A stretch of DNA of 29,141 nucleotides. Source: JAAFIP01 sp031431335 (GTDB lineage: Bacteria; Pseudomonadota; Gammaproteobacteria; Burkholderiales; Burkholderiaceae_C). A program made the translations under genes and the position numbers. Positions within the stretch are counted from its first letter, which is position 1. Each line of letters opens with the position of its first letter. The notes below the pieces were generated by a model, which ran no database searches, was not told where the DNA came from, and saw only the letters and a program-made list of their open reading frames with translations. Positions 1-7,454 of the stretch are shown here, piece after piece. The stretch spans positions 1-29,141 of the forward strand of contig JANPDG010000079.1 of assembly GCA_031431335.1 (NCBI GenBank). Reading direction: 5' to 3'.

Positions 1-65
1 GGGTCAATGTCCACAGACAAATCGGTGGGGGTGGCTAAAAAGTGGGCAGAGGTGGCGGCATTCAT
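1..65 (-). CDS. 5' end of an unidentified leftward gene (partial)
   Basis: On the minus strand an ATG at 63-65 opens a frame that stays open to the window edge, giving MNAATSAHFLATPTDLSVDI and then two more residues. It diverges from the Lrp/AsnC regulator at 176, and such regulators often control the divergent neighbour, commonly an amino-acid enzyme or transporter. No clear Shine-Dalgarno precedes it (upstream is AT-rich). Only 21 codons are visible, so the product cannot be named. Confidence 0.45.
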   Translation of the reverse strand, partial: MNAATSAHFLATPTDLSVDID

Positions 66-126
66 AATGCTTTAACTATAAACAAATCAACGCAAAATGT
101 GCTGCTGTAAAGATTGGGTTTATGGT

Positions 127-175
127 AAATTCAAAGCATAAAAATTCTCAAAAATAAAATTCAAAGCATAAAAAT
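127..175. repeat. 19-bp direct repeat abutting the regulator start codon
   Basis: The 19-mer AAATTCAAAGCATAAAAAT occurs at 127-145 and again, identical, at 157-175, a 30-bp period. The second copy ends on the base before the ATG at 176 and so occupies the place where a ribosome-binding site would be. It may be an autoregulatory operator (Lrp-family dimers bind phased AT-rich sites) or a recent local duplication that displaced the leader. Confidence 0.8.
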
Positions 176-661
176 ATGATAAATGAGCTAGATGCCGTAG
201 ATTTACGCATTTTGGGTGAGCTGCAAACAGACGGCAGTTTAAGCAATGTAGAGTTAGCACGCCGCGTGCACCTGAGCCCATCGCCCTGCCTAGCGCGCGT
301 CAAAGCGCTAGAGGGTAATGGCACCATCAGCCGCTATGTGGCGCTGGTCAGCGCCGCGGCGCTGGGCTTGGGGCTGAACGTGTTTATCAACATCAGTTTA
401 AAAACACAAAGCAAGCAAGCGCTGGCTGATTTTGAGCAGCGCATTGCCGAGCACGACGAGGTGATGGAATGCTATTTAATGACCGGTGACAGCGACTATT
501 TAATCCGCGTCGCCGTGGCCGACATGGCGGCGCTAGAGCGTTTTATTTTGGATCAGCTCGCCCCCATTCCAGGTTTGGAGAAAATCCGCACCAGCTTTAC
601 GCTTAAGCAGGTGCGTTACAAAACCGCCTTACCCCTACCAAAGTTACCATTATCCAAATAA
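176..661 (+). CDS. Lrp/AsnC family transcriptional regulator
   Basis: A 161-residue protein of the usual length for the leucine-responsive family. Residues about 5-60 form the N-terminal winged helix-turn-helix (opening LDAVDLRILGELQTDG, recognition region LSPSPCLARVKALE). Residues about 68-148 are the RAM/AsnC effector-binding and oligomerisation domain, with the typical GDSDYLIRV strand. Members bind amino acids and regulate amino-acid metabolism or transport, often including the divergent gene; here that is the partial gene at 1-65. The ATG at 176 fits the family start, but no Shine-Dalgarno is seen because a direct repeat runs up to the start. The specific effector is not predictable. Confidence 0.93.
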   Translation: MINELDAVDLRILGELQTDGSLSNVELARRVHLSPSPCLARVKALEGNGTISRYVALVSAAALGLGLNVFINISLKTQSKQALADFEQRIAEHDEVMECYLMTGDSDYLIRVAVADMAALERFILDQLAPIPGLEKIRTSFTLKQVRYKTALPLPKLPLSK

Positions 662-807
662 CCATCACCATGAAAATAGTGCCACCCGATGACTTATTGC
701 ACCGTGTTAAGTTATGACGCTTAACTTCGACTACCTCAACCAGCTCACTTACCAACCGCTATAGGCTCGGGTTTGAACTAAGCGTGTTTTACAAAGTCCA
801 TCTCCTT
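662..807 (+). other. Spacer with two overlapping mini-ORFs and a small hairpin
   Basis: Between the regulator and dsbD there are two tiny frames overlapping by ATGA: 670-717 (15 codons, MKIVPPDDLLHRVKL) and 714-764 (16 codons, MTLNFDYLNQLTYQPL). An inverted repeat GTTAAG (706-711)/CTTAAC (720-725) spans the overlap. Neither peptide is recognised and neither has a convincing ribosome-binding site. They may be chance frames, gene debris or a leader. A GTG at 784 also opens the dsbD frame but is less likely to be its start. Confidence 0.3.
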
Positions 808-3099
808 ATGCGTTTTCACACTGTTTTCGTTAAAGTTTTAACTACTATTATATTAATAGCGAACTATTTAATATCTACGTCGGCAAATGCACAAAATTCC
901 CCCTCTAATTCATCTTTTGTAAATGCTAAATCAGTAGTTACCACGCCCCAGGTCAAGGCCGAGCTGCTGGTTTATGCACCCGACGGCGTGGAGCCGGGTA
1001 AAACCGTGATGGTGGGGCTGCAAATCAACCACCAGCCTGAGTGGCACACTTACTGGAAGAACTCAGGCGACTCGGGCCAGCCTACCGACTTGCAATGGAC
1101 TTTGCCTGCAGGCGTGACCGCAGGCGACATTGTGTGGCCCACACCGAAGAAAATTCCAATTGGCTCGTTAATTAACTATGGTTATGAAGGCGCGCTGCTG
1201 CTGCCCGTTCCGCTAGAGATCAGCCCATTGTTCAAGCCGGGCGTGTTAGCCAGCGACTTAGAAGTCAAGCTTAAAGCGGTGTGGCTGGTGTGCAAGCAAG
1301 AATGCATTCCCGAGGAGGGCGAGTTTGTTGTCAAAATTCCGGTGAAGGGGTCGACAGCGCTCAATGCTTCTGCCTTTGAAGCTGCCAAGGCGGCGGCGCC
1401 GCAGCGCATACCTGCAGTTACCGGCAAAAGCAATACGGCGGCAATCACCACGAACCTCCAAGACGCCAAAGCGGGCCTGGCGGGCAGCCTGTTTTTTACC
1501 ATCCACGGCTTGCCTGCAGCGGTGCAAGGCAAAAAACTGGTGCTGTTTCCTGAAACGGCGGAGGTCATACATAACGGCGCTGCGCCCCTAGGCAACTGGG
1601 ACCAGCTTTGGGAAGGTGCCGTGTTCAAAGCCAACCTGCCGATATCCAGCCAGCGCAGTGCCAGCCCACAAACCATGCCTATGCTGCTCGTGACCGAAGA
1701 CGGCAAACAAGCTTGGCGCGTTGACACCAGCGTGCAAGGCGATTGGCCTGTAGTCGCAGCACCCGCGCAGGTGCCCCCCGAGCTGGCCGCGGCGCTCAAA
1801 GCCAACGCCGCCAGCCAGCAAGCACCTGTCAATGCGGCTGGTCAGCCTTTAAATAGCAGCGATGCAATGGGTTTTTTACCCGCTTTGTTATTTGCATTGC
1901 TGGGCGGTTTGATTTTGAATTTAATGCCTTGTGTGTTTCCGGTGTTAGCTATCAAGGTGATGGGCTTTACCCAGCAGGCGCAAATGTCCAGCCGCACGGG
2001 AGGTGGGCAAGTGGGCGGCGAGTCTCCTTTGGTGCGCAGCGGCATTGCTTATGCGCTGGGCGTGGTGCTAAGCTTTCTGGCGCTGGGTGGCCTCATGCTG
2101 GCACTGCGCGCAGGTGGTGAGGCGCTGGGCTGGGGTTTTCAGCTGCAGTCCCCGGCTGTGGTGGCGGTGCTGGCAGCGCTGTTTACCTTAATTGGTCTTA
2201 ATTTAATGGGTGTGTTTGAGTTTGCCAATGTATTGCCTTCTAGTGTGGCCACATTGCAGGCTAAAAACCCGCAGATTGACGCTTTTCTATCGGGCGTGCT
2301 GGCCGTGGCGATTGCCTCGCCGTGCACCGCGCCGTTTATGGGCGCGTCGCTGGGCTTTGCGCTGGGACTGCCTGCGTGGCAGGCGTTGGCTATTTTTGCA
2401 GTGCTGGGCGTTGGCATGGCGTTGCCCTATTTGTTGGCTAGCATCATCCCCGCAGTAGCACGCATGCTGCCGCGCCCCGGCGCGTGGATGGATGTGTTTA
2501 AAAAAATCATGGCATTCCCCATGTTTGCCACCGTGGCCTGGCTGGTGTGGGTGCTGGGGCAGCAAAGCGGTGTGGACGGCGCAGGCGCGTTGCTGTTGTT
2601 GCTAGTGGGCATGAGCATGCTGGTGTGGGCGCTCGGCTTGCGTGGGCGCTCGCGGCTGGTGACCACCAGTATCTCTGTTGCCGTGTTGGCAGCGCTGGGC
2701 TGGGCTACAGGCTCCTACATCACACAAAGTGCGCCTGATGCTGCCCAAGCATCTGTCGCCACAGGTTGGCAAGCTTGGGAGCCGGGCAAGGTTGACCAGC
2801 TGCTGGCCACGGGCCAACCGGTGTTTGTCGACTTTACCGCCGCCTGGTGCGTAACCTGCCAGTTGAATAAAAAAACCACTTTGACCAACGCCGAGGTGTT
2901 GGCCGATTTCGATGCCAAAAAAGTGCAACTGCTGCGCGCCGACTGGACACGTCGCGACCCTGCCATTACCCAAGCCTTGGCCGCGCTAGGCCGCCAAGGC
3001 GTGCCGGTCTATGTGCTGTACAAGCCCGGCAGTGCGCCAGTGGTGATGTCCGAAATATTGAGTTCAGCAGATTTGCGCTATGCCATTTCTCAACTGTAG
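808..3099 (+). CDS. Protein-disulfide reductase, DsbD/ScsB type
   Basis: Membrane thiol-disulfide interchange protein passing electrons from cytoplasmic thioredoxin to periplasmic partners. From the ATG at 808 it has 763 residues: signal peptide (1-29, ending SANAQ); an N-terminal periplasmic DsbD-alpha/ScsB-like domain with CKQEC (C162, C166); a multi-helix DsbD membrane core with the two characteristic cysteines in LMPCVFPV (C375) and SPCTAPF (C506); and a C-terminal thioredoxin-like domain with WCVTC (C681, C684). The frame also opens at a GTG at 784, but the ATG gives a proper signal peptide. Unusually, the signal-peptide hydrophobic core and cleavage site are encoded by a copy of the dispersed repeat (841-892). 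A decayed thioredoxin-like gene follows. It may be annotated dsbD; the alpha domain looks closer to ScsB than to E. coli DsbD. Confidence 0.9.
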   Translation: MRFHTVFVKVLTTIILIANYLISTSANAQNSPSNSSFVNAKSVVTTPQVKAELLVYAPDGVEPGKTVMVGLQINHQPEWHTYWKNSGDSGQPTDLQWTLPAGVTAGDIVWPTPKKIPIGSLINYGYEGALLLPVPLEISPLFKPGVLASDLEVKLKAVWLVCKQECIPEEGEFVVKIPVKGSTALNASAFEAAKAAAPQRIPAVTGKSNTAAITTNLQDAKAGLAGSLFFTIHGLPAAVQGKKLVLFPETAEVIHNGAAPLGNWDQLWEGAVFKANLPISSQRSASPQTMPMLLVTEDGKQAWRVDTSVQGDWPVVAAPAQVPPELAAALKANAASQQAPVNAAGQPLNSSDAMGFLPALLFALLGGLILNLMPCVFPVLAIKVMGFTQQAQMSSRTGGGQVGGESPLVRSGIAYALGVVLSFLALGGLMLALRAGGEALGWGFQLQSPAVVAVLAALFTLIGLNLMGVFEFANVLPSSVATLQAKNPQIDAFLSGVLAVAIASPCTAPFMGASLGFALGLPAWQALAIFAVLGVGMALPYLLASIIPAVARMLPRPGAWMDVFKKIMAFPMFATVAWLVWVLGQQSGVDGAGALLLLLVGMSMLVWALGLRGRSRLVTTSISVAVLAALGWATGSYITQSAPDAAQASVATGWQAWEPGKVDQLLATGQPVFVDFTAAWCVTCQLNKKTTLTNAEVLADFDAKKVQLLRADWTRRDPAITQALAALGRQGVPVYVLYKPGSAPVVMSEILSSADLRYAISQL
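841..892 (+). repeat. Dispersed repeat copy 1, inside the dsbD signal peptide
   Basis: Short form (about 52 bp) of the window-wide element. It has the CTATTA/TTAATAG arms, the core ATAGCGAACTAT (857-868), then ATCTACGTCGG, and ends in GCAC (889-892). It aligns closely with the reverse complement of copy 3. In frame it encodes dsbD residues 12 to 28 or 29, covering most of the signal-peptide hydrophobic region and the SANA cleavage motif. It lies in the same orientation as dsbD transcription. Confidence 0.85.
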
Positions 3100-3120
3100 C
3101 TAATTTATAAAGTAGTTTGT

Positions 3121-3382
3121 ATGCAACTCGTCACTTTGTTGTAAGTCCTATTGCTGTAGCCGCTTTAGCTGTAACGTCACCTGCCTTTGCCAGCGCCACT
3201 GTGGGCTAAAAAGCGCCCGAGTTCAGCGCCAAAGACACCAGCGGTAAAACCGTTAATTTGACCGACTTCAAAGGCAAAAAGCTTCCGCCACCCACACTCT
3301 GATGGGCGAGACGTTCTCTGGCAAGCCGATTAGCAGTGCGATGACCAAGCCGTATGGCTGCTCTATAAAATATAAATCGTAA
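3121..3382 (+). pseudogene. Decayed thioredoxin-like/peroxiredoxin-like exported protein
   Basis: Three broken frames together read like a small secreted thioredoxin-fold protein. From 3141 there is a signal-peptide tail AVAALAVTSPAFASATVG, then TAA at 3207-3209, then KAPEFSAKDTSGKTVNLTDF, typical of the N-terminus of TlpA/AhpC-like redoxins. The family normally reads VG-Q-KAPEF or similar, so the TAA is readily explained as CAA changed to TAA. The start (MQLVTLL from 3121) is in another frame. After about 3280 the frame shifts and only a C-terminal tail ending TKPYGCSIKYKS remains (stop 3380-3382), so the central catalytic part is deleted. Its position behind the DsbD-type gene suggests it was the partner redoxin. 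Nonsense mutation, two frameshifts and a deletion make function very unlikely. Confidence 0.82.
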
Positions 3383-3449
3383 TTACTCAGGCGGTGGGGC
3401 TGGGTAGCACAGCGCAGCGCGAAGCATTTAGCCTGCGACAATACAGTCT

Positions 3450-4601
3450 ATGTTTGCACCTCAAATACCCCCTTTATCCTTGCCTTCAGTGCCCGCGCTG
3501 CACAACGATAGCTTCCTTAAAGCCTGCATGGGCCTAGCGACAGACCACACGCCCGTCTGGCTCATGCGCCAAGCCGGGCGCTATTTGCCTGAGTATTGCG
3601 CCACCCGCGCCAAAGCAGGCAGTTTCATGGGCTTGGCCACTCACCGCGACTTTGCCACCGAGGTGACCTTGCAGCCCTTGGTGCGCTACCCGCTGGACGC
3701 TGCCATCCTGTTTAGCGACATTCTCACGGTGCCCGACGCAATGGGGCTAGGCTTGAGCTTTGCCCAAGGCGAAGGCCCGCGCTTTGCCCACCCTGTGCGG
3801 GACGAAGCTGCAGTCAAGGCGCTGGCGGTGCCCGATATGCACAAACTGCAGTATGTGTTTGACGCGGTCTCGTCCATTCGCAAAGCCTTGATGCAGGATG
3901 GCAAAGCCCGTGTACCGCTGATTGGCTTTTCGGGCAGCCCGTGGACGCTGGCCTGCTATATGGTTGAAGGTGCAGGCTCTGACGACTACCGCCAGGTCAA
4001 AACCATGCTGTATTCGCGCCCAGACTTGATGCACCATATGTTGGCCATCAACGCCGACGCCGTGGCGCAGTACCTTAATGCCCAGATCGACGCGGGTGCG
4101 CAGGCTGTGATGGTGTTTGACAGCTGGGGCGGAGTGTTGGCCGACGGTGCGTTTCAAGAATTTAGCTTGGCTTACACCCGCCGTGTGCTCCAGCAACTCA
4201 AGCGGGTAGATGCGCAGGGCCATGTGGTGCCGCGTATTGTGTTTACCAAAGGCGGTGGTTTGTGGCTAGATCAAATGAAAAGTCTGCCCTGCGACGTGCT
4301 GGGGCTTGACTGGACAGTTAATCTAGCGCAAGCCCGCGCTCTGCTGTGCGGCGGCGACGGTGCCAAGGCTTTGCAAGGCAATATCGACCCTAACGTGCTG
4401 TTTGCGCCGCCCGCAGCTATTGAAAGCGAAGTAGCCAAGGTGCTTGCAGCCTTCGGTGCGCCGCACCAAGGTGTGGGCGTGGGCCCCAGCCACATCTTTA
4501 ATTTGGGCCATGGCATCAGCCAATACACCCCACCAGAGCATGTGGCAGCGCTGGTGGCAGCGGTGCACACGCAGTCTGCAGCCCTGCGTGCCAAGACTTG
4601 A
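3450..4601 (+). CDS. hemE: Uroporphyrinogen decarboxylase
   Basis: Cytoplasmic heme-pathway enzyme that decarboxylates the four acetate side chains of uroporphyrinogen III to give coproporphyrinogen III. The 383 residues contain the family's active-site set: RQAGRYLPEY (R40, R44), FSDIL (D90), CYMVEGAGS (Y170) and FNLGHGI (H354). Length is slightly above the usual 350-370, from an N-terminal extension before NDSFLKAC. The start is the ATG at 3450; no strong Shine-Dalgarno is visible. It is upstream of priA with a 358-bp gap, so probably a separate transcript; in related genomes hemE and priA are neighbours, often not far from the atp operon and oriC (general knowledge, not visible here). Confidence 0.97.
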   Translation: MFAPQIPPLSLPSVPALHNDSFLKACMGLATDHTPVWLMRQAGRYLPEYCATRAKAGSFMGLATHRDFATEVTLQPLVRYPLDAAILFSDILTVPDAMGLGLSFAQGEGPRFAHPVRDEAAVKALAVPDMHKLQYVFDAVSSIRKALMQDGKARVPLIGFSGSPWTLACYMVEGAGSDDYRQVKTMLYSRPDLMHHMLAINADAVAQYLNAQIDAGAQAVMVFDSWGGVLADGAFQEFSLAYTRRVLQQLKRVDAQGHVVPRIVFTKGGGLWLDQMKSLPCDVLGLDWTVNLAQARALLCGGDGAKALQGNIDPNVLFAPPAAIESEVAKVLAAFGAPHQGVGVGPSHIFNLGHGISQYTPPEHVAALVAAVHTQSAALRAKT

Positions 4602-4677
4602 TTTGGGACTCTGATAAGGCGAAAAAGCACTTCTCATAACACAAATCACCTCTAATTTTGGGTTTGACGGGGGCAAG

Positions 4678-4686
4678 TTATGCACA
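4678..4686 (+). promoter_or_regulatory. DnaA box (TTATGCACA)
   Basis: TTATGCACA matches the relaxed DnaA-binding consensus TTWTNCACA. It lies 77 bp after hemE in the 358-bp spacer 4602-4959, about 180 bp from a second, perfect box and separated from it by an AT-rich tract (about 4765-4800). Confidence 0.5.
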
Positions 4687-4811
4687 AAATAAATACTGTG
4701 CAGTCTGAAAATTGCATCTACTCTAATGGCTTTGCTATCATTGCTGCAGTCTTTCTAAGTGGTTGATTTGTATAGGTTTTTAAATTTGCTTTTTTAAGAG
4801 GCAATGTAGTG

Positions 4812-4834
4812 AAAGCCTTGATTTTCAAGGCTTT
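4812..4834. promoter_or_regulatory. Perfect 10-bp hairpin in the hemE-priA spacer
   Basis: AAAGCCTTGA (4812-4821) and TCAAGGCTTT (4825-4834) form a perfect 10-bp stem with a 3-base loop. No T-run follows on the plus strand (GCGGGG), so it is not a standard intrinsic terminator for hemE. It could be a terminator lacking a U-tract, an mRNA-end stabiliser or a protein site between the two DnaA boxes. Confidence 0.6.
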
Positions 4835-4864
4835 GCGGGGTACCAAGGTGAGATATCAACAAAG

Positions 4865-4873
4865 TTATCCACA
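4865..4873 (+). promoter_or_regulatory. DnaA box (TTATCCACA, perfect)
   Basis: TTATCCACA is the canonical high-affinity DnaA box. It sits about 90 bp upstream of the priA GTG, in the right place to regulate priA transcription. I found no other perfect copy in the window. Confidence 0.65.
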
Positions 4874-4887
4874 GATTCTTGGGATGA

Positions 4888-4905
4888 GTGACAATAACGT
4901 GACAA
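4888..4905 (-). promoter_or_regulatory. Two GTGACAA direct repeats with 11-bp period
   Basis: GTGACAA at 4888-4894 and 4899-4905 are separated by 4 bp. Read on the minus strand this is TTGTCAC-GTTA-TTGTCAC, which resembles the layout of a PhoB box (two 7-mers with TGTCA core, 4-bp spacer). It lies 55-72 bp before priA. The assignment to a response regulator is inference from spacing and core only. Confidence 0.35.
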
Positions 4906-4959
4906 ATCAAGTACTTACGCTGTTGTCTGCAAGTGCATTTGAGGAATAAGGGCTAAAAA

Positions 4960-7317
4960 GTGGAATTTTGGGTTGCCGTGGTGGTGGCTACTCCAGCACA
5001 CAGTGGGGTGGCGCAGCGCCTGACGTACCGAAGTGAGCGGCTGCTAGCTGCGGGTAGCTTAGTGCGCGTGCCACTGGGCACACGTGAGGTGCTGGGCATT
5101 GTCTGGGGAGAGGCACCAGCACCTCAAACTGACGCCCAGCGCGCCAAAACCAAAGTCATCACCGCCGCTCTGGAGGGCATTGTTCCGCTGGACGCTGCTT
5201 GGCGCGCTTTGCTGGAGTTTTCAAGTCGCTACTACCAGCGCGGCATTGGCGAGGTGGCCCTGGCTGCGTTGCCGCCTCAGCTGCGCGAGCTGGATGCCAA
5301 CCAACTGGCCCGCAGACAACAGATGCAGGTCAGCAAGCAAGCCAAACTGGTCAAAGCGGCTGCCAAAGCAAATGCCTCAGTGGCCAAGCTGGCCTCAGAT
5401 TCCCCCGCAGCAGCGGACGCCGCGGCCTCAGAGTCAGCGGCTGCGATGACGGCATTTAGCCTACGGGCAGTGCCTAATGAATCGGTGCAACTCAGTGCGC
5501 AGCAAAGTGAAGTGATCGCGCAGTTTTTTGCGGATGATGCTGCGCAGCCTGCTTTATTGTTTGGCACCACAGGCAGCGGCAAAACCGAAGTGTATTTGCG
5601 CTGCGCAGCCCGCGTGCTGGAGGGCGCAGCACTTGAGTCTGCCGGGCTTTCTCAGATGCAATCGCAGGTGCTGGTCATGGTGCCCGAGATCAATCTTACG
5701 CCGCAGCTAGAGGCGCGCTTTACAGCGCGTTTTGCCCCCTTGTATGGGGCCGCAGCCGTCGTCTCTATGCACAGCGGCATGACGCCTGCGCAGCGGCTTA
5801 AAAGCTGGCTGGCAGCCCATACCGGGCAAGCGCGCATTGTGCTGGGCACGCGCATGTCGATTTTTGCATCCATGCCGGGCTTGCGGCTCATCATCGTGGA
5901 TGAAGAGCACGACCCCAGCTACAAAAGCCAAGATGGTGCGCGCCACTCGGCGCGTGACCTGGCCGTCATGCGCGCCAAATTGCAAACCGCGCATGCGCCT
6001 TCGCAAGCATCTGCCCATGGCGCTGCGCAAGGCACGGCGTCTTTACCTTGCCGCGTGTTGCTAGGCTCGGCTACGCCTTCGTTAGAGACCTGGCACGCCT
6101 GCGAGAGCGGACGCTACCAGCGCCTGCGCATGCCCCAGCGTGTGGGCGGCGGCGCGCTGGCCGCGCTGCGCTTAGTTGACATGCGCACGCTGCCTAAAAA
6201 GACGCTTTTCGCGCCAACGCTATTGGCCGCTATTGCACAGCGCATCGCGCGCGGCGAGCAGTCGCTGATATTCCTCAACCGCCGAGGCTACGCGCCCGTG
6301 CTGGCCTGCGGCGCCTGTGAGTGGAAGTCAGACTGCCCGCACTGCAGCGCCTACCGTGTGTTCCACAAAATCGACCGTACCCTGCGCTGCCACCACTGCG
6401 GCACCACCGACCGCGTGCCACGCGCCTGCCCTAGCTGCGGCAATATCGACATTGCGCCCATAGGCCGAGGCACAGAAAAATTAGAAGAGCAATTGGCCCA
6501 AGCCTTGGGCATCCGCGCTGTGGTGCAAGCTGCGCCAGGCACCAACGAATTTACCGGAATGGGCATGGCGGCGGATGCGCCCGTGGACAGCCAACCAGCC
6601 GAGCTGCTACGCCCTGACGGCAGACCAGCCGTCATCGCCCGCATGGACGCCGACACCACGCGGCTCAAAGGCTCGCTGGAGCAGCAGTTGGCCCATGTGC
6701 ACAGTGGCGACGTAGATGTTTTGGTCGGCACCCAAATGATCGCCAAAGGCCACGACTTTCGGCGCATTACTTTGGTTGCCGCGATCAACCCTGACAGCGC
6801 GCTCTACAGCAGCGACTTTCGTGCACCAGAGCGTCTGTTTAGCCTGCTCATGCAGGCCGCAGGCCGCGCCGGGCGCGACGCAGCGCTGCAAGACGCGCAA
6901 ATGTGGCTGCAAACCCAGCATCCTGACCACCCGCTGTTCGCCGCTCTTAAAGCGCATGACTATCCCAGTTTTGCCTCCCAGCAACTGGCTGAGCGTACCC
7001 AAGCTGGCCTGCCGCCCATGAGTTACCAAGCGCTCATCCGTGCCGAAGCCAAGAGCCAAGATGCTGCGCAAGAGTTTTTACGCACGGTGAGCGAGGTCGC
7101 CATCCATGTCGCCGCGTTTGAGCATGTCACGCTCTACCCCTGCGTGCCCATGACCATCCAGCGTGTGGCCAATGTGGAGCGTGCTCAGATGTTGGTCGAG
7201 TCCAGCTCCCGCGCAGCGCTGCAAAAGTTTTTGTCTGACTGGCAAAGCGTACTACGCAGCACCAAAGTGCAGGGCCTGATCCGCTGGGCAATGGATGTTG
7301 ATCCGCTATTAATATAA
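4960..7317 (+). CDS. priA: Primosomal replication-restart helicase PriA
   Basis: DNA-dependent 3'-5' helicase that recognises stalled forks and reloads the replisome. Its 785 residues show: an N-terminal 3'-end-binding domain (VAVVVATPAHSGVAQRLTYR); a linker lengthened by an Ala/Ser/Lys-rich stretch at about 120-165; Walker A GTTGSGKT (202-209); the DEEH box (314-317); eight zinc-binding cysteines (C450, C453, C459, C462, C477, C480, C490, C493); and a C-terminal helicase lobe with GTQMIAKGHDF and QAAGRAGR. The start is the GTG at 4960, preceded by a purine-rich ribosome-binding site (GAGGAATAAGGG, 4941-4952). The last three codons and stop lie inside dispersed repeat copy 2, so the C-terminal LLI derives from the repeat. 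DnaA boxes upstream suggest replication-linked control (inference). Confidence 0.97.
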   Translation: MEFWVAVVVATPAHSGVAQRLTYRSERLLAAGSLVRVPLGTREVLGIVWGEAPAPQTDAQRAKTKVITAALEGIVPLDAAWRALLEFSSRYYQRGIGEVALAALPPQLRELDANQLARRQQMQVSKQAKLVKAAAKANASVAKLASDSPAAADAAASESAAAMTAFSLRAVPNESVQLSAQQSEVIAQFFADDAAQPALLFGTTGSGKTEVYLRCAARVLEGAALESAGLSQMQSQVLVMVPEINLTPQLEARFTARFAPLYGAAAVVSMHSGMTPAQRLKSWLAAHTGQARIVLGTRMSIFASMPGLRLIIVDEEHDPSYKSQDGARHSARDLAVMRAKLQTAHAPSQASAHGAAQGTASLPCRVLLGSATPSLETWHACESGRYQRLRMPQRVGGGALAALRLVDMRTLPKKTLFAPTLLAAIAQRIARGEQSLIFLNRRGYAPVLACGACEWKSDCPHCSAYRVFHKIDRTLRCHHCGTTDRVPRACPSCGNIDIAPIGRGTEKLEEQLAQALGIRAVVQAAPGTNEFTGMGMAADAPVDSQPAELLRPDGRPAVIARMDADTTRLKGSLEQQLAHVHSGDVDVLVGTQMIAKGHDFRRITLVAAINPDSALYSSDFRAPERLFSLLMQAAGRAGRDAALQDAQMWLQTQHPDHPLFAALKAHDYPSFASQQLAERTQAGLPPMSYQALIRAEAKSQDAAQEFLRTVSEVAIHVAAFEHVTLYPCVPMTIQRVANVERAQMLVESSSRAALQKFLSDWQSVLRSTKVQGLIRWAMDVDPLLI

Positions 7318-7374
7318 TAGCTAACTATTGAATACCCACGTCGAAAAAGTGCTTTTTTTCTTCCAAAAATGCAC
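7306..7374 (+). repeat. Dispersed repeat copy 2, at the priA 3' end
   Basis: Long form (69 bp): CTATTAATATAATAG arms, core ATAGCTAACTAT (7318-7329), then ACCCACGTCG, AAAAGTGC, a T-run, CTTCCAAAA and GCAC. It contains the priA codons CTA TTA ATA and stop TAA (7306-7317). Downstream, AGTGC and GCACT could form a stem around the T-rich CTTCC segment. It is in the same orientation as priA. Confidence 0.9.
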
Positions 7375-7454
7375 TGAATAATATAGAACTGATCGTGAAC
7401 TGATCCAGCGCCTTGCGGCCAGGGGCTTTTTTTCGCTCTGAGATAATACCCTCT

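Noticed and set aside
1182..1832. 216-codon minus-strand frame within dsbD
   Set aside because: Antisense shadow of a well-supported gene; low-complexity Ala/Ser/Thr-rich translation without motifs.
3099..3140. A further copy of the dispersed repeat after dsbD
   Set aside because: TAGCTAATTTAT and ACTCGTC vaguely recall the core and ACGTCG, but spacing and arms do not align; at best a decayed copy.
4602..4959. Chromosomal replication origin
   Set aside because: Only two DnaA boxes and no dnaA/dnaN neighbour; too few for a typical oriC. Kept as a regulatory observation instead.
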